From Rhizobium phaseoli (GTDB lineage Bacteria; Pseudomonadota; Alphaproteobacteria; Rhizobiales; Rhizobiaceae): DNA of 64,000 bases. The DNA is taken from positions 248,001 through 312,000 of the forward strand of contig NZ_WUFT01000007.1 of assembly GCF_010668805.1 (NCBI RefSeq), given 5' to 3'. The notes beneath the pieces were generated by a model. It saw only the letters and a program-made list of their open reading frames with translations, had not been told where the DNA came from and did no database searches. Each line of letters opens with the position of its first letter. The stretch's first letter is position 1. Shown here one piece after another: positions 1 to 8,630 of the stretch. A program made the translations under genes and the position numbers.

Positions 1-202
1 TTGCGAAACATTTGCTACTCCCTAAATTTACCGGCTCGAGCTGGCACGCCGACCAATATCGCGTAAATTTGCATTGATGCCGACCATTCCGATAAGTATC
101 AATCGAGAAAGTCCCTTCCGCACCGGCCCATGATCACCGTGGATATTGTCCTTCGTCGCTCCCGTCGGGTTTCACACTCGGTTTGCTCCCACGGGAGTCA
201 CG

Positions 203-1273
203 TCACTTACCGATTTCCTGAATACGGTCGACATAGTTGCGCACGGTTACCTCCCGACCGCCAATCTCTACCAGTTCGTCATTGGTCAAGCGCGGTAGAT
301 AGCAGCGGCGGCAAACCTCGCTTTTCAGAAAACCTTGCGGCTCCTTATGAAGCGCGCGCACAGCGTTCATTTTCTCGCCGTGCCAGATTTCATGTACAGT
401 CTGCTTTTTTGCGTCGCCCACCAATTCCTTATTTTCCTCGTCATTCGAGCACTTCATGACGAGCCCGTCCGCGCCGATAACAAGCCGTTGATACTGCTGC
501 GGGCAGGTAAAGTTTTCGAGATACTCAATCTCGGTGTCGTTCCAGAGGTAATCGATCAGCGGATTAAAGGCGACCAGATCTACATGCGGCGCAAACGTCT
601 CATAATAGAGATCCGGATTTTCGCGGATTGCCGGCCAGATACCCTGCACCTTGATAACAGGGCGGTGGAGACCGCGTTCTTCCTTGTACTTCTTTATCTC
701 CTTGATCTTATCGAGCAGGGCTTGGAACTTGATCGGCTTGCGTATCTTCTCGTAGGTCTCACCGGTGCCGTCGACCGAAATGGTGATCCAGTCGATGCCG
801 GCATCGACGAGCTCGGCGAAATAGTCTCTGTTGAGCTTGAAGCCATGGGTGAGGGTCGAGACCTCTTTGATCCCGTGATCCTTGGCGTAACGCACGCAGT
901 CGGCGAAGCGCTTGTGCAGCGTCGCTTCTCCGCGCAGCGACAGACGGATCGCCGGGACCTTGCCGCCGATCTCATCGATGATGCGGCAATAGAGGTCCCA
1001 GTCCATCCGCGTCGTATTGACGTTTTTCTTGAACTCGTCGCTGATTGTATAGCACATCGGGCAACGCAGATTGCAGATCGACGCCAGCTCGAGATCAACC
1101 AGCAGCGGGTAATCCGAAACCTGCTGGTTCAGGGCATATTCCGACCACTTGCGACGGTAATCCGCGTATTCGGTTTCCCAGCCCTCGCCACGGAATCTGT
1201 CGAACGCGGCTTCGCGCTCGTCCGTGTCCATCGAGTAGTTGCCCTTGTTGATCGGAACGTAACGCTCGTTCAA
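203..1273 (-). CDS. Radical SAM/SPASM protein of the O-antigen locus
   Basis: A 356-residue protein. The radical SAM CxxxCxxC motif is visible as CNLRCPMC (C67, C71, C74), so it should bind a 4Fe-4S cluster and S-adenosylmethionine. The C-terminal third carries further cysteines (in FTCPQQ, MKCSND and EVCRRC), the layout of a SPASM auxiliary-cluster domain. The start is TTG: the reading frame opens at 1273, one base after the stop of the upstream SDR gene, and AAGGAG lies about 7 nt upstream inside that gene's last codons. The next ATG (1231) has no such site. It is the last gene seen in a translationally coupled sugar operon, so a role in modifying a sugar or lipid-linked intermediate is inferred. 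The substrate is unknown. Start and family are well supported; function is not. Confidence 0.85.
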   Translation of the reverse strand: MNERYVPINKGNYSMDTDEREAAFDRFRGEGWETEYADYRRKWSEYALNQQVSDYPLLVDLELASICNLRCPMCYTISDEFKKNVNTTRMDWDLYCRIIDEIGGKVPAIRLSLRGEATLHKRFADCVRYAKDHGIKEVSTLTHGFKLNRDYFAELVDAGIDWITISVDGTGETYEKIRKPIKFQALLDKIKEIKKYKEERGLHRPVIKVQGIWPAIRENPDLYYETFAPHVDLVAFNPLIDYLWNDTEIEYLENFTCPQQYQRLVIGADGLVMKCSNDEENKELVGDAKKQTVHEIWHGEKMNAVRALHKEPQGFLKSEVCRRCYLPRLTNDELVEIGGREVTVRNYVDRIQEIGK

Positions 1274-1274
1274 T

Positions 1275-2120
1275 TTAAGACTCCTTCATCATCACGCGGA
1301 TGCCGGCGGGCATATCCCATTCCGGCCGCCATCCGAGAACGGCGCGAGCCCGCGTAATATCGGCCCGCACGTCAGGTATTTCATTCCGCCGAACATCGCA
1401 AGACGACACTACTGGTAGATCAGTGCCGGCCGCTTTCTGCAAGAAATCGATGATTTCCTGCACCGAATACGACGTGCCGGAGCCGATATTGATGCAGTGG
1501 TAACCTTCCGACACGTCCATGGCCTTGGCAAAGGCGCTCAGGACATCGTCAACGAAGACATAATCCCGCCGCGGGCTGAGGTCCATGACCTGTATGTCCT
1601 GCTTCGCCCGTATCCGGTTCAGAAGCGTCGGTATCAGGAACTCCGGACGCTGCCCAGCCCCATATATATTGAAAAGACGCAATACCACCACCGGTATTTG
1701 CTCGTGTGTGGCAGCAAACTCACAGAGTTGTTCGGCAAGGTGTTTGGAAAGAGCGTAGGGGTTGTTCGGCCTGACCCGATCGTTTTCATGGATCGGCAGG
1801 CGCTCCGGCACTCCGTAAACATAGGCGCTTGCGAATACGAGCCTCGCCTTGTGTCGCTTGCACCAGTTCAAAGCATGCTGCGTACCGAGAACATTGGCGG
1901 CCATGAAACTCGGGCCTTGTGACCAGCTATCCGGAACAAACGTCCGGCCGGCAAGGTGAAACAGCGTGCGGGCAGCGGGAAGCGCCTGCCAGATTCCCTC
2001 TTCGCTTATATCACCATGCGTTCGGTCAACCGCAAGCACCTCAACGCCGGCCTGTTTAAGCCGCTCAACCAGACGCTTCCCGAGAAAGCCGCCAGCACCG
2101 GTGACGATGGCATCAACCAT
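1275..2120 (-). CDS. Extended SDR, NAD-dependent nucleotide-sugar epimerase/dehydratase/reductase
   Basis: A 281-residue extended short-chain dehydrogenase. The N-terminal Rossmann motif GAGGFLG and the catalytic YALSK (Tyr-x3-Lys) are both present, so it should be an active NAD(P)-dependent enzyme on a nucleotide-activated sugar. It is shorter than the usual 310-340 residues of 4,6-dehydratases and closer to 4-keto-reductases. The start ATG overlaps the end of the nucleotidyltransferase gene by 8 bp. Its last codons supply the ribosome binding site of the radical SAM gene. It probably performs the last epimerisation or reduction on the sugar activated by the neighbouring nucleotidyltransferase and LegB-like dehydratase. 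The exact product sugar cannot be read from the sequence. Confidence 0.85.
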   Translation of the reverse strand: MVDAIVTGAGGFLGKRLVERLKQAGVEVLAVDRTHGDISEEGIWQALPAARTLFHLAGRTFVPDSWSQGPSFMAANVLGTQHALNWCKRHKARLVFASAYVYGVPERLPIHENDRVRPNNPYALSKHLAEQLCEFAATHEQIPVVVLRLFNIYGAGQRPEFLIPTLLNRIRAKQDIQVMDLSPRRDYVFVDDVLSAFAKAMDVSEGYHCINIGSGTSYSVQEIIDFLQKAAGTDLPVVSSCDVRRNEIPDVRADITRARAVLGWRPEWDMPAGIRVMMKES

Positions 2121-2826
2121 TCAAGAACCTAGATTGCATGGTTTCGAACTGCTCGATCGCCAACGCATAATCGTCGGGCCGTCCGATATCGAGCCAATAG
2201 CCTGGAAAATCACGAACCGTCGCCGGCTTTCCGGCCGCAAGGAGATCGAGCATCAACCGGTCAAAGCCGTAGGCCCCGTGTTGCGGGATGTACTCGACCG
2301 CTGTCGAAGACACCATATAGACCCCCATGCTGACTTTATACTCAGCTGTCGGCTTTTCCCGAAAACCTGTCAGCAGCCCTGCTTCGTTGGTGTCCAGAAC
2401 GCCGTAGTCTATGCGATGCTCGCGTGTCTTTGACGAGATGGTGAATATATTCCCCTCCCGGATGTGAGCATCATGAAAATCCGCGTAGTTCAGGTCCGTC
2501 AGGATGTCTCCGTTCATGACCAGAAAATTCTCCGGCAGATCCTTGATCAGCCGCAGCGGACCCATGGTGCCAAGCGGCTGATCCTCCAGCGAATAGTCGA
2601 TGCGCACGCCCCATTTGTCGCCATCCTGGAAAAACGCCTTGATCAATTCGGCCTGATGATTGACGGCAAGCGTTATATGCTGGAATCCGCCCGCTATCAG
2701 CTGACGAATGATAACCTCAAGAATGGGATAATCGCCGATCGGCATCAGCGGCTTGGGAAGCACGACGGTATAGGGCCGCAGCCGCGTTCCCATTCCCCCT
2801 GCCAGAATGACTGCTCGCCTAGACAT
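2113..2826 (-). CDS. Sugar-1-phosphate nucleotidyltransferase
   Basis: A 237-residue NTP-transferase protein with the signature GGMGTRLRPYT followed by PKPLMPIGDYPI near the N-terminus, which binds the nucleotide and the sugar phosphate. It lacks the C-terminal beta-helix of acetylating GlmU-type enzymes. The family includes mannose-1-phosphate guanylyltransferases, glucose-1-phosphate cytidylyltransferases and PtmE-like enzymes of legionaminate pathways. Because the next upstream gene resembles LegB, a hexosamine-1-phosphate guanylyltransferase role is possible, but base specificity cannot be decided by eye. It overlaps the LegB-like gene by 8 bp at its start and the SDR gene by 8 bp at its end, indicating tight translational coupling. 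Confidence 0.88.
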   Translation of the reverse strand: MSRRAVILAGGMGTRLRPYTVVLPKPLMPIGDYPILEVIIRQLIAGGFQHITLAVNHQAELIKAFFQDGDKWGVRIDYSLEDQPLGTMGPLRLIKDLPENFLVMNGDILTDLNYADFHDAHIREGNIFTISSKTREHRIDYGVLDTNEAGLLTGFREKPTAEYKVSMGVYMVSSTAVEYIPQHGAYGFDRLMLDLLAAGKPATVRDFPGYWLDIGRPDDYALAIEQFETMQSRFLNG

Positions 2827-3799
2827 TGAAAATATCCGCCTTATACCGCGCCAGATTCTCAGGCTGACGCAGCCATTCGACCGTCGCCTGGAGCCCGTCT
2901 TTCATGCTGTAGCGAGGCGAAAATCCCGTCAGAGACTTGATCAGGCTGTTATCACAGCACAGGCGTTCCACTTCGCTGTTTGCCGGACGCAACCGCTGTT
3001 CATCGCATTCAATCTCGATGTTGACGCCGATGATATCGGCGATCAGCCGAACGGTATCGCCGATCGATATCTCGCTGCCCGAGCCGATATTGACCGTCTG
3101 TCCGATGGCTTCGTCGCAGGCCGCTAGCGCCAGAAAGCCCTCGCACGTATCCTGCACGAAATTGAAATCCCGGGTGGGCGAGAGCGCACCAAGCTTCAGC
3201 GTCCTTCGTCCACTCAGAAGCTGCGAAATCACGGTTGGAATAACCGCCCTTGCAGATTGTCGCGGGCCGTAGGTGTTGAAAGGCCGTGCGATCGTCACCG
3301 GCAGATCGAAGCTCGAATGATAACTGTAGGCGATCGCATCGGCGCCGATTTTGGACGCCGAATAGGGCGACTGCGCTTGCAAGGGATGGCTTTCGCTGAT
3401 CGGCACAAAACGTGCGGTCCCATAAACTTCGCTCGTCGAGGTCTGGATCACTCTTCCGACACCGGCGTCGAGAGCCCCTTGAAGGACGTTCAGCGTCCCA
3501 TGCACATTGGTATCGATGTAGCTTGAGGGAGCCTGATAGGAATAGGGAATCGCAATCAGCGCGGCAAGATGGAAGATCGTGTCGACACCTCTGGCGACGG
3601 AGCGCATCTGGGCGGGATCACGGACGTCTCCGAGGATCACCTCGAACTTGCCGCGATATTCCGATTGGTCGAGCCAGCCCCAGCTGGAAAACGAATTATA
3701 CTGGCAGAGGGCGCGAACTTCGACACCCGACCTGACCAGCGTCTCGACAAGGTGGGAGCCGATGAACCCATCTGCCCCGGTGACAAGCGCTTTCTTCAT
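2819..3799 (-). CDS. LegB-like NAD-dependent 4,6-dehydratase
   Basis: A 326-residue extended SDR. It shows GADGFIGSHL at the N-terminus, catalytic YSASK, and a YNSFSSWGWLD segment that I associate with LegB-type NAD-dependent 4,6-dehydratases. Such enzymes turn a nucleotide-activated hexose or N-acetylhexosamine into its 4-keto-6-deoxy form. No LegC aminotransferase, LegI synthase or CMP transferase is seen here, so legionaminic acid itself is not implied. A different 6-deoxy sugar for the O-chain is more likely. The start ATG overlaps the wzt stop (ATGA), and the gene end overlaps the nucleotidyltransferase start by 8 bp. Confidence 0.85.
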   Translation of the reverse strand: MKKALVTGADGFIGSHLVETLVRSGVEVRALCQYNSFSSWGWLDQSEYRGKFEVILGDVRDPAQMRSVARGVDTIFHLAALIAIPYSYQAPSSYIDTNVHGTLNVLQGALDAGVGRVIQTSTSEVYGTARFVPISESHPLQAQSPYSASKIGADAIAYSYHSSFDLPVTIARPFNTYGPRQSARAVIPTVISQLLSGRRTLKLGALSPTRDFNFVQDTCEGFLALAACDEAIGQTVNIGSGSEISIGDTVRLIADIIGVNIEIECDEQRLRPANSEVERLCCDNSLIKSLTGFSPRYSMKDGLQATVEWLRQPENLARYKADIFNV

Positions 3800-5115
3800 T
3801 TCAACACACCCTCAGAATCGCGCAGGAAAAGCTTCTCAACCTCCCAAGGCAGCTGTATCGCTGAAATCGACGGCTTCCGTTGCTGACCCAGCATCTGGAT
3901 AATTCCGACATTATCTTCCACGTCAAACCGAATGCCTTCGGCGACCGAATAGATCGAGAACCGGCTCGATATGCCCAGCCGCAGGTAGAAGGTGCCGGTA
4001 TTGAGAAGATATCCGGGAAATTTGACCCGGGCGCGATAATAACCGGCTGGCCGGGTATCCAGGCGCCCGACGTCGAGCTCGGGATCGGAAAGGCTGACGA
4101 GGGGGGTGTAGCCGTCCTCCATCATGATCTGCATCCCGACCGAGAGACCGGAAAGAGGCTCCCTCAATTCGTATTCGACCTCGACGGAGAAGCCCTTAGA
4201 CAGTTCCACTGTTCCCGAAACCTCGTCCCTCTCGTTCAGTACCGCAACACGGCAAATGACCGCCTTTCCATCGACGTCCTCGGGATTGACGGAGTAAATT
4301 GCCGTGCCGCCGAATTCCGGGCGGTCGAGGTAGGCTTTTATCACATCTGCGGTATCGCCCATCGCAGCGACTTTTCCATCGGCCATCAGGATAGATTTCG
4401 GGCAGATGCTGCTGATCGCCGTCATGTTGTGGCTGACGAAGATAATCGTTCGTCCGGCCTTCGTGACTTCCTGCATGCGCCCCATGCATTTATTCTGGAA
4501 GTTGACGTCGCCGACAGCCAATACCTCGTCGACCAGAAGTATTTCCGGCTCGAGATGCGCCGCGACGGCGAAGGCCAGACGCACATACATGCCGGACGAA
4601 TATCGCTTCACCGGCGTGTCGATAAATTCGCCGATCTCGGCAAACTCGACGATCTCATCGAATTTCGATCTGACCTCGGCACGGCTCATGCCAAGGATGG
4701 CACCATTGAGATAGACGTTCTCCCGGCCGGTGAGTTCCGGATGAAATCCGGTGCCGACTTCAAGCAGGCTGGCAATTCTGCCTCGTATGCCAATGAAGCC
4801 GGAGTTGGGCATGGTGATACGCGACATCACCTTTAACAGCGTGGATTTTCCGGCCCCGTTCCTGCCGATAATCCCGACGATCTCGCCCTGTCCGACCTCG
4901 AAAGAGACATCATCCAGCGCATGGAAAATGTCCCCCTTCAGCCGCGACTGCGCGCCGCGGTCGGACGTATGGTCGGATACCGAAACATTCGGATCCGGAA
5001 GATTGCGCCACTTCGCCCACCAGCTCTGAAGGTCGCGATAGAGAGTGCCGTGATTGATCACGCCAAGACGATAGAGCTTACTGACGTGCTCCGCTCGAAT
5101 AACGATGTCGTTCAT
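3796..5115 (-). CDS. wzt: O-antigen ABC exporter, ATP-binding subunit Wzt
   Basis: A 439-residue ATPase that powers export of undecaprenyl-linked polysaccharide across the inner membrane. Residues about 1-250 form the ABC domain: Walker A GRNGAGKSTLL, signature YSSGM, Walker B ILLVDEVLAVGD. Residues about 280-430 form the Wzt C-terminal carbohydrate-binding-type domain, which in ABC-dependent O-antigen systems recognises the chain terminus. The frame is open further upstream, but the start MNDIVIRAEHV at 5115 is right because the ATG overlaps the TGA of wzm (ATGA). Pairing with Wzm shows that this O-chain is assembled by the ABC-transporter route and not by Wzy. Confidence 0.93.
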   Translation of the reverse strand: MNDIVIRAEHVSKLYRLGVINHGTLYRDLQSWWAKWRNLPDPNVSVSDHTSDRGAQSRLKGDIFHALDDVSFEVGQGEIVGIIGRNGAGKSTLLKVMSRITMPNSGFIGIRGRIASLLEVGTGFHPELTGRENVYLNGAILGMSRAEVRSKFDEIVEFAEIGEFIDTPVKRYSSGMYVRLAFAVAAHLEPEILLVDEVLAVGDVNFQNKCMGRMQEVTKAGRTIIFVSHNMTAISSICPKSILMADGKVAAMGDTADVIKAYLDRPEFGGTAIYSVNPEDVDGKAVICRVAVLNERDEVSGTVELSKGFSVEVEYELREPLSGLSVGMQIMMEDGYTPLVSLSDPELDVGRLDTRPAGYYRARVKFPGYLLNTGTFYLRLGISSRFSIYSVAEGIRFDVEDNVGIIQMLGQQRKPSISAIQLPWEVEKLFLRDSEGVLK

Positions 5116-5993
5116 CAGACGGTATCCATCGCGTTGGCTTCCGCCCGCGAAAAAAGTGCCAGCCCGCACAGGGTGATTGCGATAGTTACCGCGAGATTGG
5201 CGAGGCAAAGACCGATGGGCAAGACGGGAGCGTCGAATAGTGCCCAGCGGAAGGTTTGAACCGGCGTCGTCATTGGATTGAGATAATAGAACCAATGATA
5301 CCGTTCCGGGATCTGGCTGAAGGGGTATACGATCGGCGTCGCATACATCCAGAGTTGCGTCATGAACCCGACGGCATAGACAAGATCGCGGAAACGCACC
5401 GTCAGCGCCGAAACGACAAGCCCGGCACCGATGCCCAGCACGGCGATATAGAGCAGCACCAGCGGCGTCAGAAACAGGAACCAATAGTTCAGGGCCAGAT
5501 CGGGATTGGCAATTTTCAGCCCAATCGAAACCGTCAGCAAGAGCAGGAACTGGATCGCAAAGGCGACAAGGCCGCTCATCGCAACGGAGAGCGGCACCAC
5601 AAGCCTGGGAAAATAGACCTTTCCGAACAGATTGGCGTTTTTCGAGAAGACCTCGGAGTTATTGGTCAGACAGGCAGCAAAATAGCTCCAGATGATCGTG
5701 CCCGACATGTAAAACAGGAAGGGCGGAAGGCCATCCGTGGAAAGATTGGCGATTTTTCCGAACACGACATAATAGGTCATCGCCGTCAGCGACGGTTGGA
5801 TGATGTACCAGACAGGCCCGAGAATGGTCTGTTTGTAAAATGTCGTGAAATCCCGCTTGAAAAACATCCAGACGAGGTCGCGATATTGCCAGACAAGGCC
5901 GAGATCCGGCGTATTGCCCTTCGAGGGCTTGATGACGATATCCCAATCGTCATCCGCACGTGCCGAGGCCGGTCCTTTCAGGTGCTCTGTCAT
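5115..5993 (-). CDS. wzm: O-antigen ABC exporter, permease subunit Wzm
   Basis: A 292-residue ABC-2 type integral membrane protein with about six hydrophobic segments (clear ones near residues 60-85, 95-120, 145-200, 235-250 and 265-285) and a cytoplasmic N-terminus. It forms the channel through which the lipid-linked polysaccharide passes, working with Wzt encoded directly downstream. Its stop overlaps the wzt start by one base, and its own ATG overlaps the stop of the aminotransferase gene (ATGA at 5990-5993). Family length (about 260-290) is normal. Specificity cannot be inferred. Confidence 0.92.
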   Translation of the reverse strand: MTEHLKGPASARADDDWDIVIKPSKGNTPDLGLVWQYRDLVWMFFKRDFTTFYKQTILGPVWYIIQPSLTAMTYYVVFGKIANLSTDGLPPFLFYMSGTIIWSYFAACLTNNSEVFSKNANLFGKVYFPRLVVPLSVAMSGLVAFAIQFLLLLTVSIGLKIANPDLALNYWFLFLTPLVLLYIAVLGIGAGLVVSALTVRFRDLVYAVGFMTQLWMYATPIVYPFSQIPERYHWFYYLNPMTTPVQTFRWALFDAPVLPIGLCLANLAVTIAITLCGLALFSRAEANAMDTV

Positions 5994-7096
5994 GCCGCCA
6001 ACTTCAGCTTTTCCGGGAGCGCAGCAAGAAGGCTGCAGACGCGCTCGATCTCATCGCTGCTATGCCCGGCCGAAATAGGCAGGCTCAGTTCGGTGGCATG
6101 CAACTCATCGGCAATGGGATAATCGCCGGAAAGAATGCCTTGCATTGCCTTCTGCCTATGCGGCGCGATCGGATAGTGTATCTCGGTCTTGACCCCGTTA
6201 TCGAGCAGCCACTGACGCAATTCGTCACGGGCCGGGTGCCGTATCCCGAAGATATGAAACACGTCATACTCGGCAGGCCGACGAAGCGGCTGCGCCAGCC
6301 ATTCGGGTAGATTGGCAAAATAGATATCGGCCAGTGCCCGCTTATGTTCAGTCACCTGATCGAGGTGACGGAGTTTGACCCGCAGGAATGCAGCCTGCAT
6401 CTCATCAAGCCTGGAATTTACACCGATATAGACGTTCTCATATTTTTTCTTCGAGCCGTAATTGCGCATGTGTCTGAGGCGATCTGCAAATTCGTCATCG
6501 CACGTGACGATCGCGCCCGCATCTCCGAGAGCTCCGAGATTCTTGGTCGGATAGAAGCTGAAGCAGCCGGCAATTCCGAAGGTGCCGGTCAGCTTGCCGT
6601 CATAGCGTGCACCATGAGACTGCGCGCAATCCTCGATCACCTTGAGACCATGTGCGCTTGCAAACGCGGCGATCTCCGTCATCCGGCAGGCTTTGCCGAA
6701 AAGATGCGTCACGCATATTGCCTGCGTCTTGCGTGTGAGCGCCGCGGGAAGGCGCTCCGGGTCTATGTTGAAGGTTTCGCGTTCGGGCTCCACCAGAACA
6801 GGTTTGTGGCCGGCGCGAAGAATTGCCAGAATAGTGGCTATATAGGTATTGGAGGCAACCAGGATCTCGCTGCCTTTCGGCAGATCGAGCGCTTCGATCG
6901 ACAGGATCAGCGCATCCAGACCATTGGCCACGCTGATGCAATGTTTGCTTTCCGCAAAGGCGGCGAATTCAGCTTCGAATGAGGAAACCTCATTCCCAAG
7001 TATGTACCACCCGGAGCGAATGACACGGGAAGCAACCGCCTCCAACTCTTCCATCAGCGCGCGGTTGGCCTGCGCAAGACTTTCATACTCAATCAT
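5990..7096 (-). CDS. FdtB/QdtB-type sugar aminotransferase (DegT/DnrJ/EryC1)
   Basis: A 368-residue PLP-dependent aminotransferase. The N-terminal pattern (MIEYESLAQANR, then RSGWYILG, then SVANGLDAL) is that of FdtB/QdtB enzymes, which transfer an amino group from glutamate to C3 of dTDP-3-keto-6-deoxyhexose. The GCFSFYPTKNLGALGDAG stretch contains the PLP-binding lysine. I chose the ATG at 7096 because it aligns with the family start and lies one base after the fdtA-like stop (TGAGATG). A longer frame reaches a TTG at 7156 inside the preceding gene. Directly following an FdtA-like isomerase and RmlA, it argues for a 3-amino-3,6-dideoxyhexose (Fuc3N or Qui3N type) in the polysaccharide. Confidence 0.87.
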   Translation of the reverse strand: MIEYESLAQANRALMEELEAVASRVIRSGWYILGNEVSSFEAEFAAFAESKHCISVANGLDALILSIEALDLPKGSEILVASNTYIATILAILRAGHKPVLVEPERETFNIDPERLPAALTRKTQAICVTHLFGKACRMTEIAAFASAHGLKVIEDCAQSHGARYDGKLTGTFGIAGCFSFYPTKNLGALGDAGAIVTCDDEFADRLRHMRNYGSKKKYENVYIGVNSRLDEMQAAFLRVKLRHLDQVTEHKRALADIYFANLPEWLAQPLRRPAEYDVFHIFGIRHPARDELRQWLLDNGVKTEIHYPIAPHRQKAMQGILSGDYPIADELHATELSLPISAGHSSDEIERVCSLLAALPEKLKLAA

Positions 7097-7097
7097 C

Positions 7098-7472
7098 TCA
7101 AAGCCGCTCATAGGGGGTGTCGATGTAGTCGTCCTTATCGTATCCGCGAGACGCAAAAACGAGCAGGATCGAACCGGGACCGAAGGTCATTTCGTGCCAG
7201 TCCCTTGGCTCTACCAGCAGGCACTGGTCCGGTGACGACAAGGTGATCTCTTCGCGGGCCTTTCCATCGTCCATCAAAATCATCACGCTTCCCGAAAGCG
7301 CCACCAATGCCTGTCGAGTCTGGTGATGACGATGACCACCGCGTGTATAGCCGTCGGCTCCATAGATCCAGAAGCTCCGGACGACCGGAAATGGCAGTAT
7401 TCCGTCCATGACGGTCAGAGCGCCTCGTCCGTCGGACATCGTCTTTAACGTAAGCAGGGTAAAAGCAGACAA
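7098..7472 (-). CDS. FdtA/QdtA-like dTDP-4-keto-6-deoxyglucose 3,4-ketoisomerase (cupin)
   Basis: A 124-residue cupin of the WxcM/FdtA family. The SFWIYG segment followed by RGGHRHHQTRQAL contains the conserved histidine cluster. Such enzymes move the keto group of dTDP-4-keto-6-deoxyglucose from C4 to C3, producing the substrate of the aminotransferase encoded next. FdtA (galacto product) and QdtA (gluco product) cannot be told apart here. The start appears to be TTG at 7472: family members begin a few residues before the LKT-SDxRG segment, and the only downstream ATG would remove these residues. The upstream site is weak (GGAA). Confidence 0.85.
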   Translation of the reverse strand: MSAFTLLTLKTMSDGRGALTVMDGILPFPVVRSFWIYGADGYTRGGHRHHQTRQALVALSGSVMILMDDGKAREEITLSSPDQCLLVEPRDWHEMTFGPGSILLVFASRGYDKDDYIDTPYERL

Positions 7473-7496
7473 GATTGGTTTTCCAGTTTTGTCGGT

Positions 7497-8408
7497 TCAG
7501 CCGGTTGGGAAATGCGGAGCTGGCTCCCTCACCAGGCTGATGAGGTATCGACCGTAAGAGCTCTTTTCAAGTGGAGCCGCCAGCCTTAGCAATTGCTCGG
7601 CATCTATGTATTCCAAATGAAATGCGATTTCTTCGGGGCAGGCAATCTTCAGCCCCTGGCGCCGCTCGATGGTGGCAATGAACTGACTGGCTTCAAGGAG
7701 TGAATCATGCGTGCCCGTATCAAGCCAGGCATGCCCCCTCCCCAGGACCGCAACATTCAGCCTCCCGGCCGACAAATAATGCCGATTGATATCGGTAATC
7801 TCGGTTTCGCCGCGCGGCGAGGGTTTCAAACCGGCAGCAATGTCAATCACGTCATTGTCGTAGAAATATAAACCCGTCACCGCGTAAGAAGAGCGGGGCC
7901 TGGATGGCTTTTCCTCCAAGGTGAGGACTTTGCCCTGACCGTCAAACTCCACCACCCCATACCGTTCGGGATCGTGGACTTTATACGCGAAGATCGTCGC
8001 TTCGTCCGATTTCTCGGAAGCCGCGGATAAGTCATGCGTCAGGAGGTTGCCGTAAAAGATATTGTCTCCAAGCACGAGGGCGGTTGCCTCTCGCCCGATG
8101 AATTCCCTGCCGATCGAGAACGCCTGGGGAATGCCTTCCGGCGCGGCCTGCACGGCATATTGAAGATTCAATCCCCATTGGGCGCCGTCACCCAGCAGCT
8201 GTTCAAAACGTGGGGTGTCCTGCGGCGTGGAGATGATCAGGATATCCCGGATACCTGCAAGCATCAGCGTTGACAGGGGATAGTAGATCATCGGTTTGTC
8301 AAAAACCGGGAGAAGTTGCTTCGAAATGGCGAGAGTCGCGGGATGGAGCCGAGTGCCCGAGCCTCCGGCAAGCAAGATGCCCTTGCGCAGCTTTTTCTTC
8401 GAAGACAA
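7497..8408 (-). CDS. rmlA: Glucose-1-phosphate thymidylyltransferase RmlA
   Basis: A 303-residue enzyme that makes dTDP-glucose from glucose-1-phosphate and dTTP, the entry step of dTDP-deoxysugar synthesis. The motif [16 protein letters not shown], then [20 protein letters not shown], are diagnostic. The frame is open much further upstream (to 8780), but that extension has no homology to the family. The likely start is TTG at 8408 (protein begins [10 protein letters not shown]) because AGGAGG (8413-8418) lies 4 nt upstream and gives the family length. It is the first gene of the operon. The dTDP-glucose 4,6-dehydratase (RmlB) and the Fdt/Qdt acetyltransferase needed to complete the pathway are not in this window. 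Confidence 0.92.
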   Translation of the reverse strand: MSSKKKLRKGILLAGGSGTRLHPATLAISKQLLPVFDKPMIYYPLSTLMLAGIRDILIISTPQDTPRFEQLLGDGAQWGLNLQYAVQAAPEGIPQAFSIGREFIGREATALVLGDNIFYGNLLTHDLSAASEKSDEATIFAYKVHDPERYGVVEFDGQGKVLTLEEKPSRPRSSYAVTGLYFYDNDVIDIAAGLKPSPRGETEITDINRHYLSAGRLNVAVLGRGHAWLDTGTHDSLLEASQFIATIERRQGLKIACPEEIAFHLEYIDAEQLLRLAAPLEKSSYGRYLISLVREPAPHFPTG

Positions 8409-8630
8409 GAGACCTCCTGCAACCTGGTAAATCCGCGCGCATTCACGAGCTGTCGTGATGACGATCGCTGTTCGACACTGCTCACTACAGATAGATCGAT
8501 CGGCATGCAATGCACTTGCCGAGACGGGAGGTCGCCCAATCGCTGCATTGATCGAGGATAATCTGCAGTACCGGATTGCGATGCCGCCTTTCCGTCTGCT
8601 ACGGGTTGGCCAGATTTCGCCCCTTAGAAT
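8409..8630. promoter_or_regulatory. Divergent intergenic region, rmlA operon / GT2 gene
   Basis: This 222-bp space separates the head of the minus-strand polysaccharide operon from the plus-strand glycosyltransferase gene, so both promoters must lie here. I saw no confident -35/-10 pair or operator. Only the AGGAGG at 8413-8418 serving the TTG start of rmlA is clear. Confidence 0.5.

Noticed and set aside
5116..5484. N-terminal extension of Wzt into the wzm gene
   Set aside because: The extension is out of frame with wzm and unlike any ABC protein. The ATGA overlap at 5115 gives a normal Wzt start.
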